A DNA stretch of 43,862 nt from Collinsella vaginalis (GTDB lineage: Bacteria; Actinomycetota; Coriobacteriia; Coriobacteriales; Coriobacteriaceae). The notes beneath the pieces were generated by a model. The model worked only from the letters and a program-made list of their open reading frames with translations, was not told the origin of the DNA and made no database searches. Positions within the stretch are counted from its first letter, which is position 1. Every line of letters starts with the position of its first letter. The DNA lies in NCBI RefSeq assembly GCF_900176655.1, contig NZ_LT838843.1:85733-129594 (forward strand). The letters run 5' to 3'. Made by a program: the position numbers and the translations under genes. Positions 33,294 through 41,376 of this stretch are shown in pieces.

Positions 33294-34325
33294 TCAGGGC
33301 GCGGGTTTGTGTTTGGAGCGCCGCATGCTCCACCCGATCAGGAGACTGCGGAGTGTGGCCGGGAGGGGCTGGGCGGCTTCTATCAGGCCTCTCCGCGCGG
33401 CGAGCACCTGTGCGCCCGGTGCCCCGTAGACCAGGGCTGCCTCCAGCACGTTGTACCCGCCGCGTACTGCACCGATCAGCCGATCGATGGCCTCTGAGCA
33501 GTTCCGACGCAAGCAACCCATGCGTGGTGCATGAGCAGCTAGCAAAATCAGGTCGCCTCCGGTCACGGTAACCCCGCCGCACCAGATCGCCCCGACGTCA
33601 TGGCACCACTTGTGCAGCTCGGTGAGGGCCGGAATGAGGTCGCTCGGCTTACCCTCATCGGTGGTGCCGATGGCGTAGACGCGCGTCCCTCGTTCGGGGG
33701 GCAGTCCAGCGGTGCTGAGCCCTGCAAATCTCGTTCCCGCGCCGATTTTCCCATGCGATCCGAAACCGATGACCAGAGTGTCGAGGTTGCTGAAACTATG
33801 CGTGCACGGCATGGGGATGCGCCAGATGGGTGATTTCCCCGTACTGTTGCGCTCTTCCTGCCGGGGCTCAGCTCCAGATGTATCCGCAGGCTCCACGGAG
33901 ACCGTCTCCGGACTTACATCATCCGTCTCAAATGAACGCGAAGGGATGATGACCTCGTAGAACGTGGGAGGCTCATCGACCTGCACGCTGATGTCGGAGA
34001 CGCGGTCATAAGCGAGGAGCGCCTCGGCAAAGTCATTGAGCAGGAAGCGCGTGGCGTATCGTTCGCCTGGTGTGTTCACATCGACGAGGCCGATTCGCCG
34101 CGCGGGAGATCGGGTGATGGTCGGATCAGGGGCGGCGGGGAACGGTGAGCCAGGGGTGCCGTGCTCAGATGCCTCGGCCGGGCCCGCACTGCTTGAGCCG
34201 CGAAGGAAGTCTGCGTCTATCTGAGTAGGAGCCTGTGCAGTTTGATCTGCCGTACCGGACCCTGCGGCATGTGCGGCCTCGTTCGCCGCGCCCGTGTTGT
34301 CGGCTTCATCCGCTTCGGCGTGCAT
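33294..34325 (-). CDS. uncharacterised protein with flavodoxin/NADPH-FMN-reductase-like core
   Basis: A 343-residue protein. Residues 1-75 are low-complexity, acidic and Ala/Gly/Ser/Pro-rich, without membrane helices or an obvious signal. The remainder has alpha/beta character: NLDTLVIGFGSHGKIG, GTRVYAIGTTDEGKPSDLIP, ALTELHKWCHDVGAIWCGGV, then GGDLILLAAHAPRMGCLRRN and a C-terminal KLAARRGLIEA-like basic tail (RSLLIGWSMRRSKHK). The part from YAIGTTDEG to LRRN resembles the C-terminal half of NAD(P)H-dependent FMN reductase-like proteins, but the usual flavodoxin phosphate loop is not evident. GAAGGGAG supports the ATG. Role unknown. Confidence 0.65.
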   Translation of the reverse strand: MHAEADEADNTGAANEAAHAAGSGTADQTAQAPTQIDADFLRGSSSAGPAEASEHGTPGSPFPAAPDPTITRSPARRIGLVDVNTPGERYATRFLLNDFAEALLAYDRVSDISVQVDEPPTFYEVIIPSRSFETDDVSPETVSVEPADTSGAEPRQEERNSTGKSPIWRIPMPCTHSFSNLDTLVIGFGSHGKIGAGTRFAGLSTAGLPPERGTRVYAIGTTDEGKPSDLIPALTELHKWCHDVGAIWCGGVTVTGGDLILLAAHAPRMGCLRRNCSEAIDRLIGAVRGGYNVLEAALVYGAPGAQVLAARRGLIEAAQPLPATLRSLLIGWSMRRSKHKPAP

Positions 34326-34397
34326 CGGTCTCCCTTCGTCTGTTCCTCAGTGTGACAGATGCGCCGCGGTTCGCATACGACGCCACAGGGTACGTGA

Positions 34398-34610
34398 GAT
34401 CGCCGTGAGCTCGATGAGCTCAAGGAGGGTGATGAGGTGACGCTCACCGATGTCGACGGCAACGTGTTCACCTACGTCGCCGTCGTGCGTGAGGCCCTGC
34501 CTGCCGATGCGAGCACCGAGATGCTCACGGGCAACTACGCACTGACGCTCTTCACCAGCACCTTTGGCGGCGAGCAGCGGATCGCCGTGAGGTTCGACCT
34601 GCAAAGCTAG
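34398..34610 (+). pseudogene. C-terminal remnant of a sortase gene with the catalytic Cys replaced
   Basis: An open frame without a start codon reads LDELKEGDEVTLTDVDGNVF, TYVAVVRE and ends YALTLFTSTFGGEQRIAVRF. This is the pattern of the last third of a class B/D-like sortase, where the normal active-site segment is LTLxTCT followed by a conserved Arg. Here Cys is Ser (TLFTST), while the downstream Arg (EQR) is kept. An in-frame stop lies at 34395, and nothing sortase-like precedes it. Most likely a decayed gene end next to palindromic element E. Confidence 0.55.
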
Positions 34611-34674
34611 GCTCGATTTGGCACGGAGATCGACGGCGCCCAGTGCCTGTTGCGCAGTGTTTGAACGCGATTGT

Positions 34675-34857
34675 GGTCAAAACCATCAACTTCTTGGGCA
34701 AATTGGGCAGCGACGGATACGATCATCCAGTGGTTTCCTGCGGAAATGATGGCTCCGGGGCCGACTGGTCTCGTCGAGTGGAGAACCCGTCGATCTTTTC
34801 CTGCGGTTTCTTCGTTTTGAAATCACGCAAATGCCCAAGAAGTTGATGGTTTTGGCC
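34675..34857. repeat. palindromic element E: 26-bp inverted arms
   Basis: The left arm starts GGTCAAAACCATCAACTTCT and ends TGGGCA (34675-34700). The right arm (34832-34857) is its complement with one wobble mismatch. The total span is 183 nt. The interior carries CCTGCGG at 34737 and again at 34800, 63 nt apart in the same orientation, the first inside the small palindrome TTTCCTGCGGAAA. Element F, 1.5 kb away, has the same arms, span and motif offsets (62 and 125) but otherwise different interior sequence. Confidence 0.87.
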
Positions 34858-34977
34858 AACGTTCTGTTCAGTCGTGAGAACTGACTCAAGATTCGATGCA
34901 AAGACGTCTTGCAAATTCATTAACCCCCTAGTTGAATCTGGGGAGTGGTTGCAGGGTCAATACGATATTGTGTCTCC

Positions 34978-35934
34978 ATGGGATTCTGCGTATGTGACAT
35001 AAGCGCCCTTGAGGTGTTTCGCGCCAGCGGTCGGCTGCTGCCCGATCTGCTTGAGCGCCCGAGGACGGCCAAACTGGACCGGTGCTCCGTCCTGCCCGCC
35101 GCGATACTGGAAGATGAGATGGTGCGACTCGGCGTTACGGACAAGCCGTATCACCTGCTCGTTGGATCCGTGTCCCAATGCCATCGCCGTCGCTCAGACA
35201 TTGTGCTGTACACATGCGAGCGTGATCTCTCGCCCCGCTCTATCGTTCGCCTGTCAAACGACGCGCACGTGGTGGGGCCCGAGCTCCTTTTTCTTGAACT
35301 GGCGTCACATAGGACCATAGACGAGCTCGATCTTGCATGTATCGGCTATGAGCTGTGTGGCACATACGTGCTCGACCATTCATGGGATGGCTTTACTAAT
35401 ACGAACGTCCCGATGACATCCGTCACGCGAATTAAACGGTTTCTCGATCGGTCATCCAATGCAAGAGGCGTGCGTTGTGCTCGTAGAGCCCTTGATCTCA
35501 TGCTAGATGGAGCGCATTCGCCCATGGAGACCATCATGGCGCTGTTGCTATTCACACCGCAGCGCATTGGTGGCGCGGGGTTCGAAGGGGCGCGCCTCAA
35601 TTACCGCGTCATGACATCCGACGGTCCGAAGCTTGTCGATGCTGCTTTCCCTGGTTTAGGAGTAGGGCTGGAATACAAAGGCCGAGCTTATCACTCTATT
35701 GAGGCATCGGGGCGGGATGACCGAAGGCAGAACCGTCTTGTGGGAGCTGGCATGACGATACTCAATGTCTGGTATGAGGACCTTGCTGACGAGCGCCACC
35801 TTGATGCGCTTGTCCACGATATTGCGCGTGCACTCGGAGTTCGCCTTCGCTGTCGCCGTAAAGACTATGAGATGCAGCGTCGCCTCCTCCATCACCGGCT
35901 TCTTCCGTCCATTCGACAGTTTGCAGGTGAATAG
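34978..35934 (+). CDS. putative PD-(D/E)XK-type nuclease protein (AbiEi/DUF559-like layout)
   Basis: A 318-residue protein that I do not recognise fully. The C-terminal third has the look of a Vsr/DUF559 nuclease: LVDAAFPGLGVGLEYKGRAYH supplies an acidic residue and an E-x-K, followed by DDRRQNRLVGAGMTILNVWY and EDL, the usual pattern after the active site. The N-terminal two thirds resemble proteins pairing such nucleases with AbiEi-like domains, with residues LERPRTAKLDRCSVLPAAIL and VGPELLFLELAS. Its base composition is more AT-rich than its neighbours, suggesting transfer. A GTG at 34945 is an alternative start. Elements E and F flank it. Confidence 0.65.
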   Translation: MGFCVCDISALEVFRASGRLLPDLLERPRTAKLDRCSVLPAAILEDEMVRLGVTDKPYHLLVGSVSQCHRRRSDIVLYTCERDLSPRSIVRLSNDAHVVGPELLFLELASHRTIDELDLACIGYELCGTYVLDHSWDGFTNTNVPMTSVTRIKRFLDRSSNARGVRCARRALDLMLDGAHSPMETIMALLLFTPQRIGGAGFEGARLNYRVMTSDGPKLVDAAFPGLGVGLEYKGRAYHSIEASGRDDRRQNRLVGAGMTILNVWYEDLADERHLDALVHDIARALGVRLRCRRKDYEMQRRLLHHRLLPSIRQFAGE

Positions 35935-36195
35935 AGTGCAAGCTGCATGATGCTCCCTTCGAGTGTGACGGGGAGTTGGTTGAGGCGAGCGTTGGTTGGG
36001 ATAGGGTGCGAAGCTCTGCGCGGTCGCGGTGCAAAGCGCTCGTGGCACCTTGGATGATACGCATACCTTTGCTTCTAACGTGGATTCAGATGTCGCCCTC
36101 CCGTGCAGGGCTCAAGCCTTAACTTCAAAAAGACTTGGGCTGCATAGACGAACGCATTGCCTCTGGTAACAATATGGAACGGATATTCGAGACAG
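35935..36195. other. gap between the nuclease gene and element F
   Basis: No gene is visible. A weak inverted pair (GGGCTCAAG near 36110 and CTTGGGC near 36135) could form a short hairpin around AACTTCAAAAAGA. It is not strong enough to call a terminator. Confidence 0.35.
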
Positions 36196-36380
36196 TGGTC
36201 AAAACGATCAACTTCTTGGGCAAATATCTACATGCTCGGCGATGCAAAACAAAACGATCCTGCGGAAACAATGCAGTGAGTTCGAGTCGGGGTAGAGGCG
36301 AGCCGCAAAAGAAGATCGGATCCTGCGGGTTTTATAAGTTCACTGCGGAGCGTTGCCCAAGAAGTTGACTGTTTTGACCA
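36196..36380. repeat. palindromic element F: 28-bp inverted arms, paralogue of element E
   Basis: The left arm TGGTCAAAACGATCAACTTC + TTGGGCAA (36196-36223) is complemented at 36353-36380 with two adjacent mismatches. From GG to CC the span is 183 nt, as in element E, and CCTGCGG lies at 36259 and 36322, at the same offsets as there. The rest of the interior differs. It lies in the gap between the nuclease gene and the rplJ promoter, in the same orientation as E. Confidence 0.87.
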
Positions 36381-36477
36381 GTCGCTCTGAAATCCGCGAT
36401 GGGCACGGCGTTGCGGGTGGGATTTGTGCTCGTCCGGTGGGGGATCGAGCGGGTTTGATGTCGTGGCCACTACCGCC

Positions 36478-36507
36478 TTGACGCCTCGCCCCGCCCTCTG
36501 GCATACT
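36478..36507 (+). promoter_or_regulatory. promoter of the rplJ-rplL operon
   Basis: TTGACG (36478-36483) and CATACT (36502-36507) are 18 nt apart. Transcription would start near 36514, directly ahead of the L10 leader structure. Confidence 0.6.
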
Positions 36508-36530
36508 CTCAACGTTCAACGCACGATTCG

Positions 36531-36605
36531 CTGCCAGAGACAGCTGGTGCCAAGGGGTCTCGCCCCACGGCATAATGGGGTTCCCGCCAGCCGAGGTGGT
36601 CGATA
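36531..36605 (+). ncRNA. ribosomal protein L10 leader (cis-regulatory RNA)
   Basis: The segment AGACAGCTGGTGCCAAGGGG, then CCCCACGGCATAAT, GGGGTTCCCGCC and CCGAGGT follows the conserved order of Gram-positive L10 leaders, which bind L10(L12)4 so that excess protein represses its own operon. Its position just upstream of rplJ supports the call. Confidence 0.75.
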
Positions 36606-36622
36606 AGTCAACTGACTTCTCG

Positions 36623-36658
36623 CCCCCGTCGCTCTTGCAGCGCGGGGGTTTCTTTTTT
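36623..36658 (+). terminator. attenuator terminator in the rplJ leader
   Basis: CCCCCG (36623-36628) pairs with CGGGGG (36643-36648), extended by GC pairs around a short loop, and is followed by TTTCTTTTTT. It lies between the L10 leader and the rplJ ribosome binding site, so it would stop transcription before the genes when L10 is bound. Confidence 0.85.
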
Positions 36659-36718
36659 CGAGACGTCCGCGTCATCTGCGCGGGTCGTGCCCGGGAAAGC
36701 GAAGAAGGAGGTGTACCT

Positions 36719-37243
36719 ATGGCAGTAAAGCAGTACAAGATCGACAAGGTCACCGAGATCGAGTCCCACATCGAGGCTAACGCTGGCGTGTTCGTCGTCA
36801 ACTACAACGGTCTGACGGTGAAGCAGGCGCAGGATCTGCGTCATCAGCTCCGCGAGGTCGGCGCCGAGATGAAGGTCTACAAGAACAACCTCGCGCGCAT
36901 CGCCCTCAAGAACCAGGGCCAGCCCGAGATCGACGAGCTCCTCGTCGGCCCCGTCGCCTACGTGTTCTATGAGACCGAGCCCGTCGAGGCCGCTAAGGTC
37001 CTGAAGGACTTTTCCGCAGCAGCGAAGGACGTCCTCAAGGTCAAGGGCGGTATCTCCGAGGGCAAGGCCGTCACGGCCGATGAGGTCAAGGCCATCGCCG
37101 AGCTCCCCACCAAGGATCAGCTCCTCGGCCAGATCGCTGGTCTCATCAGCGGCTTCTCTCGCGACATCGCTGTGTGCGTCAATGGCGTTTCCGGCGGTCT
37201 CGCCCGCTCGATCCAGCAGGTTTCCGAGCAGAAGGCTGCCTAG
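36719..37243 (+). CDS. rplJ: 50S ribosomal protein L10
   Basis: A 174-residue stalk-base protein with KVTEIESHIEANAGVFVVNY, then GLTVKQAQDLRHQLREVGAE, MKVYKNNLARIAL and the C-terminal helix GGLARSIQQVSEQKAA that anchors the L7/L12 dimers. It binds 23S rRNA and L7/L12 at the GTPase centre. GAAGGAGGTG stands 6 nt before the ATG. It is followed by rplL after a 96-nt spacer. Confidence 0.97.
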   Translation: MAVKQYKIDKVTEIESHIEANAGVFVVNYNGLTVKQAQDLRHQLREVGAEMKVYKNNLARIALKNQGQPEIDELLVGPVAYVFYETEPVEAAKVLKDFSAAAKDVLKVKGGISEGKAVTADEVKAIAELPTKDQLLGQIAGLISGFSRDIAVCVNGVSGGLARSIQQVSEQKAA

Positions 37244-37339
37244 CAGCAGCGCGGTATCGCCGCGCACCCGCCGCGCCACCCGCGCGGCGTCACAGAAAGA
37301 TCTCCGCGCCGCCCGGCGCGGGAACCGAAAGGATTTGAA

Positions 37340-37717
37340 ATGGCTAAGCTCACCACCGATGAGATCATCGAGGCTCTGAAGGAAATGACCCTGCTCGAGG
37401 CTTCCGAGCTCGTCAAGGCGATTGAGGAGACCTTCGGCGTCTCCGCCGCCGCCCCGGCCGCCGTCGTGGCCGCCCCGGCCGCCGGCGAGGCCGCCGCTGA
37501 GGAGAAGACCGAGTTCGACGTCGTGCTCGAGGGCTTCGGCGACAACAAGATCCAGGTCATCAAGGTTGTCCGCGAGCTCACCAGCCTTGGCCTCAAGGAG
37601 GCCAAGGAGGTCGTCGAGGGCGCTCCCAAGGCCGTCCTCGAGGGCGTGAAGAAGGAGGACGCCGACGCCGCCAAGGAGAAGCTCGAGGCCGCCGGCGCCG
37701 CCGTCACCCTGAAGTAA
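37340..37717 (+). CDS. rplL: 50S ribosomal protein L7/L12
   Basis: A 125-residue stalk protein with N-terminal dimerisation helices ([20 protein letters not shown]), an Ala/Pro hinge ([19 protein letters not shown]) and the factor-binding C-terminal domain ([50 protein letters not shown]). It recruits translational GTPases. AAAGGA precedes the ATG. A terminator follows and rpoB is not next, so this is a two-gene operon. Confidence 0.97.
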   Translation: MAKLTTDEIIEALKEMTLLEASELVKAIEETFGVSAAAPAAVVAAPAAGEAAAEEKTEFDVVLEGFGDNKIQVIKVVRELTSLGLKEAKEVVEGAPKAVLEGVKKEDADAAKEKLEAAGAAVTLK

Positions 37718-37753
37718 CTTCGGTCTCATACCGAATCACCCGCGGGTGCATGA

Positions 37754-37791
37754 GGGCCGATCCGGTTCGTCCGGGTCGACCCTTTTCTTTC
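37754..37791 (+). terminator. terminator of rplJ-rplL
   Basis: GGGCCGATCCGG pairs with CCGGGTCGACCC (one mismatch, one G-U) across TTCGT and is followed by TTTTCTTT. Confidence 0.82.
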
Positions 37792-37876
37792 TGCCGATTG
37801 AAAATAACCCTTTAACCCTGTGGGATATTATGAATTTTTTTGACCTGCGCATATGTGTATAGAATCGGTATCTCGT

Positions 37877-37885
37877 TGGTATACT
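37877..37885 (+). promoter_or_regulatory. extended -10 promoter element for the ABC importer operon
   Basis: TGGTATACT matches an extended -10 (TGnTATAAT-type). It lies 57 nt before the ATG of the binding-protein gene in an AT-rich stretch. No convincing -35 is present, which an extended -10 can compensate for. Confidence 0.5.
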
Positions 37886-37941
37886 ATCGAGCACACAAAC
37901 CGAAGGTGGGACGCTGTCTCACCTATGGGGAAGGGTTCAAC

Positions 37942-38937
37942 ATGAAGAACTCCGCAAGCAATTTCATGCCCAACCGCCGCCAGGTGCTCGGCCTCGGTGC
38001 CGTGGGCACGGTCGCCGCCCTCGGCCTCGCCGCCTGCGGCACCACCAACAGCACCTCGCCCTCAACGGGCAGCGCCGCCACCTCGGGCAGCAGCTCCGAG
38101 GACCAGGTGGCCGAGCTCGACGCCACCGCCTACGACAAGCTGATCGCCGCCGGCTCCACGGCCGATGACGCCACCATCGCCGCCAGCACCTGGGCGCAGA
38201 AGATCAAGGACGCCGGCTCCATCCGCCTGGGCGTCGTCCAGACCTCCGCGCTCTTCAGCCTGCTCAACGAGAAGGACGGAAAGCTCCGTGGCTTTGATGC
38301 CGGCATCTCCCAGCTGCTGACCCGCTACATCCTGGGTGACGAGAGCAAGGCCAAGACCACGCAGGTCACCTCCGACACGCGCGAGTCCGTCCTGGAGAAC
38401 GACCAGGTGGATGCCGTCTTCGCAACCTACTCCATCACGGACGACCGCAAGAAGGTCATCTCCTTCGCCGGCCCCTACTACCAGAGCCAGCAGTCCATCC
38501 TCGTGCTCGCCGATAACACCGACGTCACGAGCGTGGACGACCTCTCGGGCAAGAAGGTCGCCGTGCAGTCCGGTTCCACCGGCCCCTCGATCATGGAGGA
38601 GCTCGTCCCGGACGCCACCCTCCAGGAGTTCAAGACCGATGAGGAGGCCCGCAACGCCCTGCTCCAGAAGCGCGTTGACGCCTACGTCATCGACCGCAAC
38701 ATGCAGCTCGGCGCCATGATCAAGCAGCCCGGCAAGTACAAGCTCGCCGGCGAGCCCTTCGGTCCGGTGGATCCGTACGGCATCGGCATGCCGCTCGACT
38801 CCGATGGTGTCTCCTTCGTGAACGACTTCCTCAAGAAGATCGAGGACGAGGGCACCTGGGAGGAGCTGTGGAAGATCACCATCGGCGACCGCGCCGGTGT
38901 CGACGAGGTCCCCACACCGCCCACGATCGGTGCGTAA
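37942..38937 (+). CDS. amino-acid ABC transporter substrate-binding lipoprotein (family 3)
   Basis: A 331-residue extracellular solute-binding protein. The signal is MPNRRQVLGLGAVGTVAALG followed by LAAC, with an Arg pair at 12-13 and lipobox Cys32, so it is probably a lipoprotein with a Tat-like signal. A Ser/Thr-rich linker follows. The binding domain has SIRLGVVQTSALFSLLNEKDG, LRGFDAGISQLLTRYI, VFATYSITDDRKKVISFAGP and DDLSGKKVAVQSGSTG, typical of glutamate/aspartate/glutamine binding proteins. The exact ligand is unknown. GAAGGG precedes the ATG. First gene of the importer operon. Confidence 0.9.
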   Translation: MKNSASNFMPNRRQVLGLGAVGTVAALGLAACGTTNSTSPSTGSAATSGSSSEDQVAELDATAYDKLIAAGSTADDATIAASTWAQKIKDAGSIRLGVVQTSALFSLLNEKDGKLRGFDAGISQLLTRYILGDESKAKTTQVTSDTRESVLENDQVDAVFATYSITDDRKKVISFAGPYYQSQQSILVLADNTDVTSVDDLSGKKVAVQSGSTGPSIMEELVPDATLQEFKTDEEARNALLQKRVDAYVIDRNMQLGAMIKQPGKYKLAGEPFGPVDPYGIGMPLDSDGVSFVNDFLKKIEDEGTWEELWKITIGDRAGVDEVPTPPTIGA

Positions 38938-39003
38938 ACGTAAACGATGTGAGAACGCTGCGCGGTGACGCCCATGGGTGTTGCCGTGCGGCGCGATGAT
39001 CAT

Positions 39004-39030
39004 GGGGGCCGTCCACGCGTGATGGCCCCC
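39004..39030 (+). other. intercistronic hairpin after the binding-protein gene
   Basis: GGGGGCC (39004-39010) and GGCCCCC (39024-39030) form a 7-bp stem without a T-run. Such structures often protect the binding-protein mRNA and lower expression of the membrane subunits. Confidence 0.5.
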
Positions 39031-39049
39031 GATGGTTTGGGGGAGGGAT

Positions 39050-39709
39050 ATGGGGTTTTCCGAGCTTTGGTCCACCTACGGTGAGAACTACATATCAGCG
39101 CTGATCACAACCTGGGGTATGACCGCCGTCTGCTTCGTGTTCGTGATGGTGCTCGCCGTGCTCGTGACGGTGCTGCGCGTCTCGCCGTTCAAGCCGCTCC
39201 GGTGGGTCGGCGATTTCTACGTGCAGGTCTTCCGCAACATCCCCGGCGTGTCGCTCCTCATCATCGTCGTCTACGCCCTGCCGTACCTCAACCTCACCCT
39301 GGACTACCTGCCCAGCGTGATCGTGACGGTGGTGCTCGTAGCCTCGGCCTTCGGCTCTGAGAACTTCATGAGCGGCATCAACACCATCGGCGTGGGCCAG
39401 ATCGAGGCGGCCCGCTCCCTCGGCATGTCCTTCGGGCAGATCCTGCGCCGCATCGTCATCCCGCAGGCCCTGCGCTCCGCGGTCCTGCCGATGACGAACC
39501 TGCTCATTGCGGTGATGCTCACCACGGCCCTCGGCTCACAGGTCCCCCTGGACACGCCCGAGCTCACCGGCGTGGTCTCCTATATCAACACGCGATCTGC
39601 CGGCGGCATCCTCGCCTTCGCCGTCTCCGCGCTTGGCTACGCGCTCACGGCGCTCGCGATCGGTTTCGCCGGAAGCCGCCTCGATCGGAAGGTGAGGGTG
39701 CTCAGATGA
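39050..39709 (+). CDS. amino-acid ABC transporter permease (subunit 1)
   Basis: A 219-residue HisM/GlnP-type permease with about five helices. The N-terminal TWGMTAVCFVFVMVLAVLVT, PGVSLLIIVVYALPY, and the EAA loop EAARSLGMSFGQILRRIVIP, which couples to the ATPase, followed by QALRSAVLPMTNLLIA, are typical. It overlaps the next permease gene by an ATGA, so the two are translationally coupled and probably form a heterodimer. The start at 39050 is directly preceded by GGGAGGG, rather closely spaced. Confidence 0.9.
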   Translation: MGFSELWSTYGENYISALITTWGMTAVCFVFVMVLAVLVTVLRVSPFKPLRWVGDFYVQVFRNIPGVSLLIIVVYALPYLNLTLDYLPSVIVTVVLVASAFGSENFMSGINTIGVGQIEAARSLGMSFGQILRRIVIPQALRSAVLPMTNLLIAVMLTTALGSQVPLDTPELTGVVSYINTRSAGGILAFAVSALGYALTALAIGFAGSRLDRKVRVLR

Positions 39710-40563
39710 GCGTGAACGCACGGTCAGCGCAGTTCTCCATGCGCGACGCCCTCTACGAGGAGCCTGGTCCGCGCACACGGCGCCGCATCCAGATCGGCAC
39801 GGCCATCGCGGCCGTGGTGGTTGCGGCCCTACTCGTCGTCGTGGTGCATCAGTTCTGGGCGACCGGCCAGCTCGATCCCCAATACTGGTTGTTCTTCACG
39901 CAGGGGACCACGTGGACGTTCCTCTTCTCGGGCTTCCTCGGCACCCTGAGCGTCTCGCTCACGGCAGCTGTGATCGCCATCTTCCTGGGCTTCCTGCTCA
40001 TGCTCGGTCGCATCAGCGGCATCCGCCCGCTCGCGGCTGTCTGCCGCATCGTGACGGACTTCTTCCGCGGGGTGCCGAGCCTGCTGCTGATCTACTTCTT
40101 CTTCCTCGTGGTTCCGCAGTACGGCATCAAGCTGCCGGCGTTCTGGATGATCACGGCGCCGGTGGCGCTCGCGGCGTCCGGGGTCCTCGCCGAGGTGCTC
40201 CGCGCCGGTGTGAATGCGGTGCCGCGGGGGCAGACCGAGGCCGCGCTCTCTATCGGCATGCGCCCCTTCCGGGCCCGCATGCTGATCGTGGTGCCGCAGG
40301 CCATCCGGTTCGTGATCCCCTCGCTCATCTCGCAGCTCGTGGTCGTGGTGAAGGACACCACCCTCGCCTACGTGGTGAGCTACCCCGATCTGCTGCAGAA
40401 CGCCCGCGTCCTCATCACCAACTACGACGCCCTCGTCTCCACCTACTTCGTGGCGGCCATCATCTACATCCTGCTGAACTATGCGATCAACCAGCTTGCT
40501 GTCCTCGCCTCGAAGAAGACCGGATCAGGGCGGGTCGACCGCATGACCCAGAACTCAACCTGA
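39706..40563 (+). CDS. amino-acid ABC transporter permease (subunit 2)
   Basis: A 285-residue HisM-type permease with a longer cytoplasmic N-terminus than subunit 1 (MRDALYEEPGPRTRRR). The helices include TWTFLFSGFLGTLSVSLTAA and FRGVPSLLLIYFFFLVVPQY. The EAA loop is QTEAALSIGMRPFRARMLIV followed by VPQAIRFVIPSLISQLV. It joins subunit 1 in the membrane channel of the importer. ATG 39706 overlaps the upstream stop codon. Confidence 0.9.
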   Translation: MSVNARSAQFSMRDALYEEPGPRTRRRIQIGTAIAAVVVAALLVVVVHQFWATGQLDPQYWLFFTQGTTWTFLFSGFLGTLSVSLTAAVIAIFLGFLLMLGRISGIRPLAAVCRIVTDFFRGVPSLLLIYFFFLVVPQYGIKLPAFWMITAPVALAASGVLAEVLRAGVNAVPRGQTEAALSIGMRPFRARMLIVVPQAIRFVIPSLISQLVVVVKDTTLAYVVSYPDLLQNARVLITNYDALVSTYFVAAIIYILLNYAINQLAVLASKKTGSGRVDRMTQNST

Positions 40564-40616
40564 GGTAGCTGCTGACCCCCGCCCCCACGCCCACCCCTCC
40601 ATTGATCGGAGCGTCC

Positions 40617-41372
40617 ATGACCACCCAAGACACCACCGCGCCCGTCATCGAGCTGCGTCACGTCGAGAAGTCTTTTGGCGATATCCACGTCCTCAAGGAC
40701 ATCAACCTTGCGGTCAAGACCGGCGAGGTCGTGGTCGTCATCGGACCTTCGGGGTCGGGAAAGTCAACGCTGTGTCGCACGATCAACCGGCTGGAGTCCA
40801 TCGATTCAGGTGAGATCCTGATCTCGGGCAAGCCCCTTCCCGAGGAGGGGGCCGAGCTCGCGGCCGTCCGTGCCGAGCTTGGCATGGTGTTCCAGAGCTT
40901 CAACCTCTTTGCCCATATGAGCATCCTGCGCAACGTCACCATCGGCCCGACGGAGGTCCTGGGGATGAGTCGTGCGGATGCCGAGCGCGAGGCCATGGAG
41001 CTGCTCGAACGCGTCGGTGTGGCCGACCAGGCCGAGAAGGTGCCGGCCCAGCTATCAGGAGGCCAGCAGCAGCGTGTGGCCATCGCTCGCTCGCTCGCCA
41101 TGCACCCCAAGGCCATGCTCTTCGACGAGCCCACCTCGGCCCTCGACCCCGAGATGATCAACGAGGTTTTGGACGTTATGGTGCGGCTCGCCGGTCAGGG
41201 CATGACGATGATCGTGGTCACGCACGAGATGAGCTTCGCCCGCCGCGTCGCCGATCGCGTGGTCTTCATGGCAGACGGCCAGATTCTGGAAGAGGGCGCG
41301 CCCGAGGAGTTCTTCGAGAACCCGAAGACCGAGCGCGCCCGCGAGTTCCTCGATTCCATCAGGGGGCACTAA
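40617..41372 (+). CDS. amino-acid ABC transporter ATP-binding protein (GlnQ type)
   Basis: A 251-residue ATPase: Walker [10 protein letters not shown] (residues 43-51), Q-loop [18 protein letters not shown], signature [16 protein letters not shown], Walker [14 protein letters not shown] and switch His in VTHEMSF. It is most like GlnQ/GltL, which energise polar amino-acid uptake. CGGAG precedes the ATG. The C26 hydrolase gene begins 4 nt after its stop, so the hydrolase belongs to the same operon. Confidence 0.94.
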   Translation: MTTQDTTAPVIELRHVEKSFGDIHVLKDINLAVKTGEVVVVIGPSGSGKSTLCRTINRLESIDSGEILISGKPLPEEGAELAAVRAELGMVFQSFNLFAHMSILRNVTIGPTEVLGMSRADAEREAMELLERVGVADQAEKVPAQLSGGQQQRVAIARSLAMHPKAMLFDEPTSALDPEMINEVLDVMVRLAGQGMTMIVVTHEMSFARRVADRVVFMADGQILEEGAPEEFFENPKTERAREFLDSIRGH

Positions 41373-41376
41373 GTAC

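Noticed and set aside
34643..36368. Two plus-strand ORFs across elements E and F that share VVKTINFLGK, SCGN, SCGF and CPRS at the same spacing
   Set aside because: The shared residues come from the palindromic arms and CCTGCGG motifs. The minus strand of element E shows the same KTINFLG...CPRS pattern, there is no ribosome binding site, and the residues between are not conserved. This is DNA structure, not a conserved peptide.
34675..36380. Insertion sequence with terminal inverted repeats E and F
   Set aside because: E and F are each complete palindromes in the same orientation rather than opposed single ends, no transposase is encoded between them, and no target duplication is visible.
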